From Streptomyces hilarionis (GTDB lineage Bacteria > Actinomycetota > Actinomycetes > Streptomycetales > Streptomycetaceae), in contig NZ_JAHHIT010000066.1 of the NCBI RefSeq assembly GCF_024539675.1, forward strand, positions 1-55,767: DNA of 55,767 bases. The letters are read 5' to 3'. Under the pieces are notes generated by a model. That model saw nothing but the letters and a program-made list of their open reading frames with translations. It was not told the DNA's origin and ran no database searches. A program made the position numbers and the translations under genes. Below, piece by piece: positions 25,043-33,405 of this stretch (positions are counted from its first letter, which is position 1; every line of letters starts with the position of its first letter).

Positions 25043-26323
25043 GTGAAGCGCAAGCTGATAGCCGCGATCGGTATCGCGGGCATCATGGTCTCCGTCGCGG
25101 CGTGTGGGGACGACAGTGGCAGCGGGGACTCGAAGGGCACGGACGCCAAGGAGCTGACCGTCTGGCTCACCGTCGACGCGCAGAACAACTGGCCCGAGCT
25201 GGTCAAGGCCGCCGACGCCGCCGTGCAGAAGAAGCACCCCGGCGTCAAGATCAACCACGAGTACTACGGCTGGCCGGACAAGAACGCCAAGCTCGACGCG
25301 GTCCTCGCCACCGACAAGGCCCCCGACGTCGTCGAGATGGGCAACACCGAGATGCTCGGTTACATGGTCAAGGGCGCGTTCGCCCCCCTGGACGCCGCCA
25401 AGTTCGACAACTCCTCCGCCTGGCTCGACGGCCTCAAGGCCTCGGTGACCTACGACGGCAAGACCTACGGCGTGCCGTACTACGCCGGCGGCCGCGTCGG
25501 CAACTGGCGCAAGGACGTCTTCGCCGCGGCGGGCGTGAAGTCCACGCCCAAGACGTACGCGGAGCTGACCGCCGCCCTGGACAAGGTCCAGCAGAAGCAG
25601 GGCGGCAAGTTCTCCGCCTGGTACCAGCCCACCCGTGACTGGTACGCGGCCATGTCCTTCGTCTACGACGCGGGCGGCTCCATCGCCAAGGAGGAGGGCG
25701 GCCAGTGGAAGGCCAACCTCTCCTCGCCCGAGTCGCTCAAGGGCCTGGGCGAGTTCAAGACGGTCGTCGACACGTACATGCACGGCGACAAGACCAAGGA
25801 CGAGTCCGACCGCTACATCGTCTACGGCCAGGGCAAGTCCGGCATGATCTTCGGCGCGGCCTGGGAGGGCGCGACCTCCGCCGACCCGAAGAACGACAAG
25901 ACCGGCAAGCTCAAGGACAACCTCGAGAACTTCGTGATGCCCGGCCCGTCCGGCAAGAACCTCCCCGTCTTCCTGGGCGGTTCCGACCTCGCCGTCCCGG
26001 TCAAGTCCCACGCCCAGGCCCTCGCCGCCGAGTGGATCAACGCGTTCACCGGCCCCGCCGGCCAGAAGGGCCTGATGGCCAAGGGCAACCTGCCCAACAA
26101 CAAGACCGACCTCGCGAGCCTGAAGAACGCCCCCAAGACGGCCGTCCCGGCCACCGCGGCCGAGTCCAACTGGTTCGTCCCCATGGCTCCCGGCTGGGGC
26201 CAGGTCGAGAAGGCCCAGGTCCTTCAGACCATGCTGCAGAGCATCGGCACCGGCAAGAAGTCGGTCGAGGCCGCCGCCAAGGACGCGGACGCCGCGATCG
26301 ACAAGGTCATCAACACCAAGTGA
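25043..26323 (+). CDS. dasA: ABC transporter lipoprotein DasA (chitobiose-binding)
   Basis: This 426-aa solute-binding lipoprotein has a signal peptide (KRKLIAAIGIAGIMVSVAA) with lipobox ending at C21. The mature part is a family-1 carbohydrate-binding protein with an Asp/Ser linker after the Cys. In S. coelicolor and S. griseus DasABC imports N,N'-diacetylchitobiose, energised by MsiK encoded elsewhere. The GTG start follows GAGGAGG by 5 nt. A hairpin after dasA probably makes it more abundant than the permeases. Confidence 0.95.
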   Translation: MKRKLIAAIGIAGIMVSVAACGDDSGSGDSKGTDAKELTVWLTVDAQNNWPELVKAADAAVQKKHPGVKINHEYYGWPDKNAKLDAVLATDKAPDVVEMGNTEMLGYMVKGAFAPLDAAKFDNSSAWLDGLKASVTYDGKTYGVPYYAGGRVGNWRKDVFAAAGVKSTPKTYAELTAALDKVQQKQGGKFSAWYQPTRDWYAAMSFVYDAGGSIAKEEGGQWKANLSSPESLKGLGEFKTVVDTYMHGDKTKDESDRYIVYGQGKSGMIFGAAWEGATSADPKNDKTGKLKDNLENFVMPGPSGKNLPVFLGGSDLAVPVKSHAQALAAEWINAFTGPAGQKGLMAKGNLPNNKTDLASLKNAPKTAVPATAAESNWFVPMAPGWGQVEKAQVLQTMLQSIGTGKKSVEAAAKDADAAIDKVINTK

Positions 26324-26328
26324 CCTGA

Positions 26329-26361
26329 GGGCAGGGCCCTGCACCGAGCAGGGCCCTGCTC
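26329..26361 (+). terminator. Intercistronic hairpin between dasA and dasB
   Basis: GCAGGGCCCTGC occurs at 26331-26342 and again at 26348-26359 with a 5-nt loop, forming a 12-bp stem extended by flanking bases. It is likely an attenuator or an RNA 3'-end stabiliser for dasA mRNA. Confidence 0.7.
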
Positions 26362-26397
26362 CCCGTACGACCCGAGGGACCGCTGAGGAGCGCGCGG

Positions 26398-27396
26398 ATG
26401 AGTGCCGCAGACACGACCACTGCCGAAGTGCCGCCGACGCGGCAGTCGCCACCGCCGCCGCCGGCCGGCGAGCCGGACGCCACAAGACCGCGCCCCGGCC
26501 GCGGCAGGGGCGCGAACGCCACCCCCTGGCTGCTCCTGGCCCCCTGCCTGCTGGTCCTCCTCCTGGTGATGGGCTATCCGCTGGTCCGGCTGGTCACCCT
26601 GTCCTTCCAGAAGTTCGGCCAGTCCCAGCTGTGGGGGTTCCAGCCCGCCGAGTCCGTCGGGCTGGACAACTTCACCGGCGTGCTCGGCGACGGCGAGTTC
26701 TGGCAGGTCGTCGTCCGCACGATCGTCTTCGCGGCCGGCTGCGTGATCTTCACGATGGTCGTCGGCATGCTGATCGCGCTGCTCCTCCAGCGGGTCTCCG
26801 GCTGGGTGAAGACCCTCGTCAACATCGCGCTCGTGGCCAGCTGGGGCATGCCCGTCATCGTCGCCACCACCGTCTTCAAGTGGCTGTTCGACGCCGACTA
26901 CGGCATCCTCAACGCGGTCCTGAGCAGACTGCCGGGCGTCGAGCTGATCGGCCACAACTGGTTCGCCAGCGGACCGCAGGGGCTGGCGGTCATCATGCTC
27001 CTCGTCGTCTGGGGCGCGGTCCCCTTCGTGGTCATCACCCTCAGCGCGGGCCTCACCCAGGTCCCCGCCGAACTGGAGGAGGCGGCCCGCCTGGACGGCG
27101 CGGGCGCGTGGGGCGTCTTCCGCTTCGTCACGCTGCCCATCCTCAAGCCGGTCGTCGTGATGCTCACGACCCTGTCGGTCATCTGGGACATGGGCGTCTT
27201 CCCCCAGGTCTTCGTGATGCGCAACGGCCATCCCGAGGCCGAGTTCCAGATCCTGACCACGTACTCCTACGACCGCGCCTTCGTCGTCAACGACTACGGC
27301 CAGGGCTCGGCGATCGCCCTGATCACCGTCGTGCTGCTGCTCGGGGTGGTCGCCGTGTACATGCGCCAGATGCTGAAGATCGGAGAGGTCGAATGA
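26398..27396 (+). CDS. dasB: Sugar ABC transporter permease DasB
   Basis: This 332-aa inner-membrane permease (MalF type) has a Pro-rich cytosolic N terminus (about 45 residues), about six membrane helices, and the EAA coupling loop EELEEAARLDGAG...ILKP near residue 230. It pairs with DasC for chitobiose uptake. It has no ATPase in the operon. GAGGAGCG precedes the ATG by about 6 nt. The stop overlaps dasC by ATGA. Confidence 0.94.
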   Translation: MSAADTTTAEVPPTRQSPPPPPAGEPDATRPRPGRGRGANATPWLLLAPCLLVLLLVMGYPLVRLVTLSFQKFGQSQLWGFQPAESVGLDNFTGVLGDGEFWQVVVRTIVFAAGCVIFTMVVGMLIALLLQRVSGWVKTLVNIALVASWGMPVIVATTVFKWLFDADYGILNAVLSRLPGVELIGHNWFASGPQGLAVIMLLVVWGAVPFVVITLSAGLTQVPAELEEAARLDGAGAWGVFRFVTLPILKPVVVMLTTLSVIWDMGVFPQVFVMRNGHPEAEFQILTTYSYDRAFVVNDYGQGSAIALITVVLLLGVVAVYMRQMLKIGEVE

Positions 27397-28259
27397 GCGC
27401 CATCGCCTCCAAGGCGGGCCCGGTGTCGAGCCGGTCGGGACGCCGCAGGCCGAAGGCCGGCTGGAACCTGCTCGGCCTGCTCGTCTTCGCCGTCGCCGGC
27501 TTCCCCGTCTACTGGATGCTGAACACGGCGTTCAAACCGGCCAAGGACGCCATCGACCCCGACCCGAGCCTGCTGCCGACCGCCCTGACCCTCGACAACT
27601 TCCGGCGGGCCCTCGACATCGCCGACTTCTGGGGACCGGTGGGCCGCAGCCTGATCGTCTCCCTGGCGGTCGTCGCGATCGGCGTGGTGGTCGGCCTGCT
27701 CGCCGCCCTCGCCATCTCCCGGTTCGCCTTCCGCGGCCGCAAGATCGTGATCGTCGGCATCCTGGCCGTCCAGATGGTCCCCCTGGTCGCCATGATCATC
27801 CCGGTCTTCCTGCTCCTGAACGACCTGGACCAGTACGACAAGCTCTCCGGCCTGATCATCACGTACCTGACCTTCATCCTCCCCTTCACGGTGTGGACGC
27901 TGCGCGGCTTCATCGTCAACATCCCCAGGGAGCTGGAGGAGGCCGCGATGGTCGACGGGTGCAGCCGCACCGGCGCCTTCGTCCGCGTCGTCTTCCCGCT
28001 GCTGGCCCCCGGCATGGTCGCCACCTCGGTCTACGGCTTCATCCAGGCCTGGAACGAGTACCTGTACGCCCTGATGCTGCTCAGCCAGAAGAACCAGACG
28101 GCGACGGTCTGGCTCAGCAACTTCTCCACCAAGCACGGCACCGAGTACGCGCCGATGATGGCCGGCGCCACGATGATGGCCGTGCCGATCGTCGCCCTCT
28201 TCCTCCTCGTCCAGCGCAAGATGGCCGCGGGGCTGACCGCGGGCGCCGTGAAGGGATGA
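27393..28259 (+). CDS. dasC: Sugar ABC transporter permease DasC
   Basis: This 288-aa MalG-type permease has six membrane helices and the EAA loop ELEEAAMVDGCSRTGAF. It overlaps dasB upstream and dasD downstream by ATGA, so dasBCD translation is coupled. Confidence 0.94.
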   Translation: MSAIASKAGPVSSRSGRRRPKAGWNLLGLLVFAVAGFPVYWMLNTAFKPAKDAIDPDPSLLPTALTLDNFRRALDIADFWGPVGRSLIVSLAVVAIGVVVGLLAALAISRFAFRGRKIVIVGILAVQMVPLVAMIIPVFLLLNDLDQYDKLSGLIITYLTFILPFTVWTLRGFIVNIPRELEEAAMVDGCSRTGAFVRVVFPLLAPGMVATSVYGFIQAWNEYLYALMLLSQKNQTATVWLSNFSTKHGTEYAPMMAGATMMAVPIVALFLLVQRKMAAGLTAGAVKG

Positions 28260-29812
28260 CGCCCCCGATGACGACAATCGCCAGCGGCACCGACACGCTC
28301 ACCCGTGACGCCCTGACGGTCCTGCAACCCGGATTCCCCGGCACCACCGCCCCCGACTGGCTGCTGCGCCGGCTCGGCGAGGGCCTGGCGTCGGTGGGCC
28401 TGTTCGGCAGGAACATCGCCTCGCCCGAGCAACTCGCCGCACTCACCGCCCAGTTGCGCACCGAACGTGACGACGTCCTCGTCGCGATCGACGAGGAGGG
28501 CGGAGACGTCACGCGCCTGGAGGTGCGCACCGGCTCCAGCTTCCCCGGCAACCACGCGCTGGGCGCGGTGGACGACGTCTCGCTCACCCTGGAGGTCGCC
28601 GCCGAGCTGGGCCGCCGCCTCGCCGCGTGCGGCGTCAACCTCAACTGGGCGCCCTCCGCCGACGTCAACTCCAACCCCGCCAACCCGGTCATCGGGGTCC
28701 GCTCCTTCGGCGCCGACCCCGCGCTGGTCGCCCGGCACACCGCCGCCTACGTCACCGGCCTCCAGTCGGCGGGCGTGGCGGCCTGCACCAAGCACTTCCC
28801 GGGCCACGGCGACACGGCCGTCGACTCCCACCACGCGCTGCCGCGCATCGACGCCGCCGCGGCGGTCCTGACCGAGCGGGAGCTGACCCCGTTCCGCGCG
28901 GCCATCGCCGCCGGCACCCGCGCCGTGATGAGCGCGCACATCCTGGTGCCGGCCCTGGACCCGGCCCGCCCCGCGACGCTGTCGCCCCGCATCCTCACCG
29001 CGCTCCTGCGCGACGAGCTGGGCTACGACGGCCTGATCGTCACGGACGGCATGGAAATGCAGGCGGTCGCCGCGACCTACGGCATCGAGCGCGGCAGCGT
29101 CCTCGCGATCGCCGCGGGCGCGGACGCCATCTGCGTGGGGGGCGGCCTCGCGGACGACGACACCGTGCGCCGGCTGCGCGACGCCCTGGTCACCGCCGTC
29201 CGCTCGGGCGAACTGCCCGAGGAACGGCTCGCGGACGCGGCGCGACGGGTGCGGGCCCTGGCGCGCTGGACGGCGACCGGCGAAGGACGTCCCGCGCCCG
29301 GGCCCGCGGCCGAGGACCATGCCGCCCGCACGCCGTCCCCGGACGGCGGCGGCGTGCGCGCCGACGTCGGCCTGATCGCCGCCCGCCGGGCCCTGCGGCT
29401 CACCGGCGACGAGGTCTTCACACCGCTCGTCGATCCGCCCTTCGTCGCCTCCCTCACCCCGGTCGCGAACATCGCCGTCGGCGACGAGACCCCGTGGGGC
29501 GTGGCCGCCGAACTGGTCCGGCTGCTGCCGGGGACGCGGACGGAGGGCTTCACGGGCGCGGACGCCGGGCACGCGGCGCTGGCCGCCGCGGGGGAGCGGC
29601 GGATCGTCGCCGTGGTCCGCGACGAGCACCGCCACGCCTGGATGGGAGCGGCCCTCGACGTCCTGCTGGCGGCGCGCCCGGACACGGTCGTCGTGGAGAT
29701 GGGCGTCCCCCAGGCACCGCCGCGGGGGGCCCTGCACATCGCCACCCACGGCGCGGCCAGGGTCTGCGGCCGCGCCGCGGCGGAGGTCGTCGCGGCGGGT
29801 CCGCACGGCTGA
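28256..29812 (+). CDS. dasD: GH3 beta-N-acetylglucosaminidase DasD
   Basis: This 518-aa family 3 glycoside hydrolase has the GH3 motif KHFPGHGDTAVDSHHALP from residue 179 (acid/base His/Asp dyad) and the nucleophile D264 in TDGMEMQ, the NagZ-like arrangement. It has no signal peptide, so it should cleave imported chitobiose to GlcNAc in the cytosol. A C-terminal region (about 350-518) resembles the second GH3 domain. ATG 28256 overlaps the dasC stop; an alternative start is ATG 28268. It converges on nagB with 30 bp between. Confidence 0.92.
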   Translation: MTPPMTTIASGTDTLTRDALTVLQPGFPGTTAPDWLLRRLGEGLASVGLFGRNIASPEQLAALTAQLRTERDDVLVAIDEEGGDVTRLEVRTGSSFPGNHALGAVDDVSLTLEVAAELGRRLAACGVNLNWAPSADVNSNPANPVIGVRSFGADPALVARHTAAYVTGLQSAGVAACTKHFPGHGDTAVDSHHALPRIDAAAAVLTERELTPFRAAIAAGTRAVMSAHILVPALDPARPATLSPRILTALLRDELGYDGLIVTDGMEMQAVAATYGIERGSVLAIAAGADAICVGGGLADDDTVRRLRDALVTAVRSGELPEERLADAARRVRALARWTATGEGRPAPGPAAEDHAARTPSPDGGGVRADVGLIAARRALRLTGDEVFTPLVDPPFVASLTPVANIAVGDETPWGVAAELVRLLPGTRTEGFTGADAGHAALAAAGERRIVAVVRDEHRHAWMGAALDVLLAARPDTVVVEMGVPQAPPRGALHIATHGAARVCGRAAAEVVAAGPHG

Positions 29813-29842
29813 GCGCCGTCGTCGTGCGGGGGGCGGGCGTCC

Positions 29843-30628
29843 TCAGACGCCCTGCCACTGCGGCTTGTTGGCGAACGTGTGCCGGAAGTAGTCCGCGAGC
29901 TTCAGCTTGGACGCGGCCGCCTCGTCGACGACGACCGTCGCGTGCGGGTGCAGTTGCAGCGCGGAGGCCGGGCACACCGCGGCGACCGGCCCCTCCACGG
30001 TGGCCGCGACGGCGTCCGCCTTGCCCTCCCCGGTGGCCAGCAGCACCAGGTGCCGCGCCTCCAGGATCGTCCCGATGCCCTGGGTGATGACGTGGTGCGG
30101 CACCTGCGCGATGTCGCCGTCGAAGAAGCGCGCGTTGTCCACCCGCGTCTGCTCGGTCAGCGTCTTGATCCGGGTGCGCGAGGCGAGGGACGAGCACGGC
30201 TCGTTGAACCCGATGTGCCCGTCGGTGCCGATCCCGAGCAGCTGGACGTCCACCCCGCCGGCCGCGGCGAGCGCGCGGTCGTACGCCTCGCAGGCTGCCT
30301 GCACGTCCTGCGCCGTGCCGTCCGGACCGAGGAAGGACTCCATGGCGATGCCCAGCGGCTCCAGCACCTCGCGCCGCAGCACCGAGCGGTAGGACTCGGG
30401 GTGGTCGGCGGGCAGGCCCACGTACTCGTCGAGCTGGGCGACGCGCGCCCGGCCGGTGTCGACGGCGCCGGCGCGCACCTTGGCCGTCAGGGCCTCGTAG
30501 ACGGGCAGCGGGGTGGAGCCGGTGGCCACGCCGAGCAGGGCGTCGGGCTTGCGCCGCAGCAGCTGCGCCATGGACTCGGCGATCAGTTCGCCGCCCGCCC
30601 GGGCGTCCGGAACGATGACAACTTCCAC
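29843..30628 (-). CDS. nagB: Glucosamine-6-phosphate deaminase
   Basis: This 261-aa enzyme converts GlcN-6-P to fructose-6-P and ammonia and thereby removes the DasR effector. Motifs are VATGSTPLPVY, QLDEYVGL with the catalytic Asp, and GIGTDGHIGFNEP. The length and ring-opening His/Glu segment are typical. The GTG start lacks a strong SD. A dre site lies directly upstream, so it belongs to the DasR regulon together with the converging das operon. Confidence 0.96.
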   Translation of the reverse strand: MEVVIVPDARAGGELIAESMAQLLRRKPDALLGVATGSTPLPVYEALTAKVRAGAVDTGRARVAQLDEYVGLPADHPESYRSVLRREVLEPLGIAMESFLGPDGTAQDVQAACEAYDRALAAAGGVDVQLLGIGTDGHIGFNEPCSSLASRTRIKTLTEQTRVDNARFFDGDIAQVPHHVITQGIGTILEARHLVLLATGEGKADAVAATVEGPVAAVCPASALQLHPHATVVVDEAAASKLKLADYFRHTFANKPQWQGV

Positions 30629-30653
30629 GCTGGCCCGCCGTTCTCATACCGTG

Positions 30654-30686
30654 TGTGGTTTAGACCAATCTATGGGGGCCAATCTA
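30654..30686 (-). promoter_or_regulatory. nagB promoter with dre site
   Basis: The dre site TGTGGTTTAGACCAAT (30654-30669) has a perfect TGGT-TTAG-ACCA core. A -10-like TAGATT (minus strand, 30672-30667) abuts it, and CCAATCTA occurs twice (30665-30672, 30679-30686). DasR binding would cover the start of transcription. Confidence 0.8.
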
Positions 30687-31157
30687 ACAGAACCGGGTGT
30701 CGCGGCCCAGGCGGACGGACGTCCGGAATCCGTACGGCAGGCCGCCGATCGGCTCCGGAGGCGGCCCCGGCCGCAAATTGCCCCCACCATGTGGCCCCGC
30801 GCGGGAACCCGCACAGGCTAGGCTGCGTTGTGGACGGCAGGGCGTCCGAATACCACACCGACCAACAAGCTCTCTCGCATGGACACGCCCAGTGGTCTAG
30901 TCCACAATGGCGGGAGGCGACCGACACAGCCGGCGGCGACACGGCCGGCGACACACTGAGCCTCCGTCTTCCCCGCACAGGAAGGCGGACCGAGGATCCG
31001 GGCTCTCTGCCCTGACTGCCCCGGCTCCTCACCTTCGGCCGACGGGACCGCACACCCCGCGGCCGATATTGCTCCGGGCTGCGGTGCCGGGAGGGTTGAG
31101 GGTCCCTCCCAGGCGCCGCGGCCCGCGGGTGTTTCCCGCCCCGCGCATACCCCCAGG
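30687..31157. other. Long non-coding gap with an orphan dre site
   Basis: No credible gene was seen between the nagB promoter and the histidine-kinase promoter. Short open frames here have atypical codon use. Apart from the dre site at 30891-30906 no further structure was recognised. Confidence 0.5.
30891..30906. promoter_or_regulatory. Orphan dre-like site
   Basis: AGTGGTCTAGTCCACA is a symmetrical dre with the same core as the dasR-proximal site. It is about 260 bp from the nagB start and 265 bp from the kinase start, so its target is unclear. Confidence 0.65.
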
Positions 31158-31163
31158 TACGCT
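31158..31163 (+). promoter_or_regulatory. -10 element of the histidine-kinase gene (likely leaderless)
   Basis: TACGCT ends 7 nt before GTG 31171, so transcription would begin at the start codon. No -35 consensus is visible. Confidence 0.4.
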
Positions 31164-31170
31164 CGCAGAC

Positions 31171-32646
31171 GTGCCCTCCATGAACGAACTCGTACGCCAG
31201 CACACCGCACTCGACGACTCCGACCTCGAGTGGCTGCATCTGCTGGTCTCGGAGTGGCAGCTGCTCTCCGACCTCTCCTTCGCCGACCTGGTCCTGTGGG
31301 TCCCCACCCGCGACGGCGCCCGCTACGTCTCCGTGGCCCAGATGCGCCCCAACACCGGCCCCACCTCCTACCAGGACGACATGGTCGGCCACCTCGTCCC
31401 CCGCGGCCGCCGTCCCCTGCTGGACGCCGCCCTGGACGAGGGCCGGATCGTGCGCGAGGGCGACCCGGAGTGGCGCGAGGAGGTGCCGGTCCGGGTCGAG
31501 TCCATCCCCGTCCGGCGCGACGGCCGGGTCCTCGGCGTCATCGCCCGCAACACCAACCTGCTCACGGTGCGCACCCCGAGCCGGCTCGAGCTCACCTACC
31601 TCCAGAGCGCGTCCGACCTCGCGCAGATGATCGCGGCCGGCTCCTTCCCGTTCCCCAACCAGCAGATGGACATGGACGCCGCCCCGCGCGTGGGCGACGG
31701 TCTGATCCGCGTCGACGCCGACGCGGTCGTCCAGTACGCCTCCCCGAACGCGCTGTCGGCCTTCCACCGCATGGGCCTGGCCTCCGACCTGGTCGGCCAG
31801 CACCTCGGTCTGACCACCGCCGAACTGGCCCCGACCCGCGGTCCGGTGGACGAGGCGCTCGCCAAGGTGGCCAGCGGCTGGGCGCCGCGCGAGTTCGAGA
31901 TCGAGGCCCGCGACGGGGTCATCCAGTTCCGCACGATCCCGCTCAAGCCGAAGGGCGTCCGCATCGGCGCGCTCGTCCTGCTGCGCGACGTGACCGAACT
32001 GCGTCGCCGAGAGCGCGAGTTGATCACCAAGGACGCGACCATCCGGGAGATCCACCACCGGGTGAAGAACAACCTCCAGACGGTGGCGGCCCTGCTGCGG
32101 CTCCAGGCCCGGCGCATCGAGTCCGAGCGCGGCCGCGAGGCCCTCGAAGAAGCCGTCCGCCGGGTAGGCTCGATCGCCATCGTCCACGAGACGCTGTCCC
32201 AGAACCTGGACGAGCGCGTGGAGTTCGACGAGATCGCCGACCGCGTGCTGGCGATGGTCGCCGAGATCTCGCCGGGCAAGGTCGCCGGCCGGCGCAGCGG
32301 ACGCTTCGGCATCCTCGACGCCGAGGTCGCCACCCCGTTGTCCATGGTCCTCACCGAGATCCTGCAGAACGCTCTGGAGCACGGCTTCGGCGAGGGCGAG
32401 ACCGGCACGGTCGAGGTCTCGGCGGTCCGCAGGGGCACCAGCAAGGAGGCCCGTCTGCTGGTCACCGTCCAGGACGACGGGGTCGGTCTGCCCGCCGGCT
32501 TCGACCCGCACACCTCCGGCAACCTCGGTCTCCAGATCGTGCGGACGCTGGTGGAGGGCGAGTTGAGCGGGACCTTCGACATGGTCCCGGCTCCGGAGCG
32601 CGGGACCCAGGTGATCCTGGACATCCCGGTGCGCGCCCAGAAGTAG
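31171..32646 (+). CDS. PdtaS-like sensor histidine kinase (HisKA_2 type)
   Basis: This 491-aa cytosolic kinase has an N-terminal GAF-like domain (about 10-150), a PAS-like domain (about 170-285), a HisKA_2 dimer domain with the phospho-His in REIHHRVKNNLQ (about 295) and an HATPase_c domain with N box (EILQNALEHGF), G1 (DDGVGLP) and G2 (GNLGLQIV). The order matches mycobacterial PdtaS, which signals to the antiterminator-type regulator PdtaR. No response regulator is adjacent. A strong terminator follows. The signal is unknown. Confidence 0.92.
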   Translation: MPSMNELVRQHTALDDSDLEWLHLLVSEWQLLSDLSFADLVLWVPTRDGARYVSVAQMRPNTGPTSYQDDMVGHLVPRGRRPLLDAALDEGRIVREGDPEWREEVPVRVESIPVRRDGRVLGVIARNTNLLTVRTPSRLELTYLQSASDLAQMIAAGSFPFPNQQMDMDAAPRVGDGLIRVDADAVVQYASPNALSAFHRMGLASDLVGQHLGLTTAELAPTRGPVDEALAKVASGWAPREFEIEARDGVIQFRTIPLKPKGVRIGALVLLRDVTELRRRERELITKDATIREIHHRVKNNLQTVAALLRLQARRIESERGREALEEAVRRVGSIAIVHETLSQNLDERVEFDEIADRVLAMVAEISPGKVAGRRSGRFGILDAEVATPLSMVLTEILQNALEHGFGEGETGTVEVSAVRRGTSKEARLLVTVQDDGVGLPAGFDPHTSGNLGLQIVRTLVEGELSGTFDMVPAPERGTQVILDIPVRAQK

Positions 32647-32680
32647 CCCGCCGACGGGCGCCGGAGGGCGCACAGCAAGA

Positions 32681-32709
32681 AGCCCCGGACCGTTCAGGGG
32701 TCCGGGGCT
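32681..32709 (+). terminator. Terminator after the histidine kinase
   Basis: AGCCCCGGACC (32681-32691) pairs perfectly with 32699-32709 across a 7-nt loop. It could serve both converging transcripts. Confidence 0.85.
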
Positions 32710-32827
32710 CGAATGCTCGTTGCCAGCGTGTGCTGCGCATCGGGGGTACTGCGCGCTGCGGCTCGGGGGCGGGAGAAGCGTACGCGTTGTACGCGCCGCC
32801 AAGCTCAGGCTTGCGGGGCGGGTGTCG

Positions 32828-33085
32828 TCAGGCGGAGGCCTGACGGGCCCGGTTGCGGGCGGCGCGGCGCTTCATGGCGCGACGCTCGTCCTCGCTGAGG
32901 CCACCCCAGACGCCGGAGTCCTGGCCGGACTCGAGCGCCCACTGCAGACACTGCTCCATAACCGGGCAGCGACGGCAGACGGCCTTGGCTTCCTCGATCT
33001 GCAGCAGCGCAGGACCGGTGTTGCCGATGGGGAAGAAGAGCTCGGGGTCTTCCTCGCGGCAAACGGCGTTGTGACGCCAGTCCAT
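32828..33085 (-). CDS. wblE: WhiB-like iron-sulfur regulator WblE
   Basis: This 85-aa Wbl protein has iron-sulfur ligands C9, C37, C40 and C46 (CRRCPVMEQC), the turn GVWGGLSEDER, and a basic C-terminal tail RAMKRRAARNRAR. It is a close match to Streptomyces WblE / mycobacterial WhiB1, which binds sigma region 4 and senses NO or O2 through a [4Fe-4S] cluster. AAGGAGAGG lies about 7 nt before the ATG. The upstream leader carries a foldable element. Confidence 0.95.
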   Translation of the reverse strand: MDWRHNAVCREEDPELFFPIGNTGPALLQIEEAKAVCRRCPVMEQCLQWALESGQDSGVWGGLSEDERRAMKRRAARNRARQASA

Positions 33086-33129
33086 GGCTGCTACCTCTCC
33101 TTGGTATTACATGCACGTTGCTTGTGAAT

Positions 33130-33143
33130 GTGAACGCTTTCAC
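33130..33143. promoter_or_regulatory. Inverted repeat GTGAA-CGCT-TTCAC upstream of wblE
   Basis: This perfect 5-bp-arm inverted repeat lies about 45-58 bp before the wblE start. It may be a small hairpin in the leader or a protein-binding site. Confidence 0.4.
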
Positions 33144-33147
33144 GAAT

Positions 33148-33209
33148 CCCTCAACAGATGAAGGGCCACCAGCCGGGTTTCCCTGGCTGGACCTGGAGTG
33201 TGTTGAGGG
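33148..33209 (-). ncRNA. Candidate structured leader RNA of wblE
   Basis: On the minus strand CCCTCAACA (33209-33201) pairs perfectly with TGTTGAGGG (33156-33148). Inside lies a second helix, CCAGCC (33190-33185) with GGCTGG (33174-33169), extended by GGG-AAA-CCC past one bulged A. The nested 62-nt structure lies 63 bp before the wblE start. No known riboswitch class was recognised. Confidence 0.5.
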
Positions 33210-33377
33210 GTTCCGGTGATCAGTGGATGCCGGTGTTGCGGGCTGTCCCGATCGCCACGTAGAGACTCGCAAACCTCAGCGGCGGATACAACCCCTTCCG
33301 GAAAGTTTTTTTTGATTCCTCGGTGTCGACTAGGTCACAGCCGTACTTCCATGGGGTGGATCCTGGCCTAAACGTTC
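33210..33377. other. wblE upstream promoter region
   Basis: It contains an unusual T8 run (33306-33313, A8 on the wblE strand) and GGAAT/GTT elements on the minus strand spaced 22 nt apart, too far for sigma-R. No certain promoter could be assigned. Confidence 0.35.
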
Positions 33378-33405
33378 GAGTGAAAGGACTTCAGCCCTTT
33401 CTGCT
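33378..33405 (-). terminator. Weak hairpin after the lipid-kinase gene
   Basis: GAAAGG (33382-33387) pairs with CCTTTC (33396-33401), with GAG/CTC flanks, immediately past the stop of the diacylglycerol-kinase-like gene. Confidence 0.45.

Noticed and set aside
24974..26485. A 503-codon minus-strand frame opposite dasA.
   Set aside because: It is antisense to dasA, which has a signal peptide, lipobox and strong SD; the antisense translation has no domain.
30513..30821. A 102-codon plus-strand frame across the nagB start.
   Set aside because: It is mostly antisense to nagB and Ser/Arg-rich, with no SD or domain.
33293..33319. GGAAT and GTT on the wblE strand as a sigma-R promoter.
   Set aside because: The spacer is 22 nt rather than the required 18.
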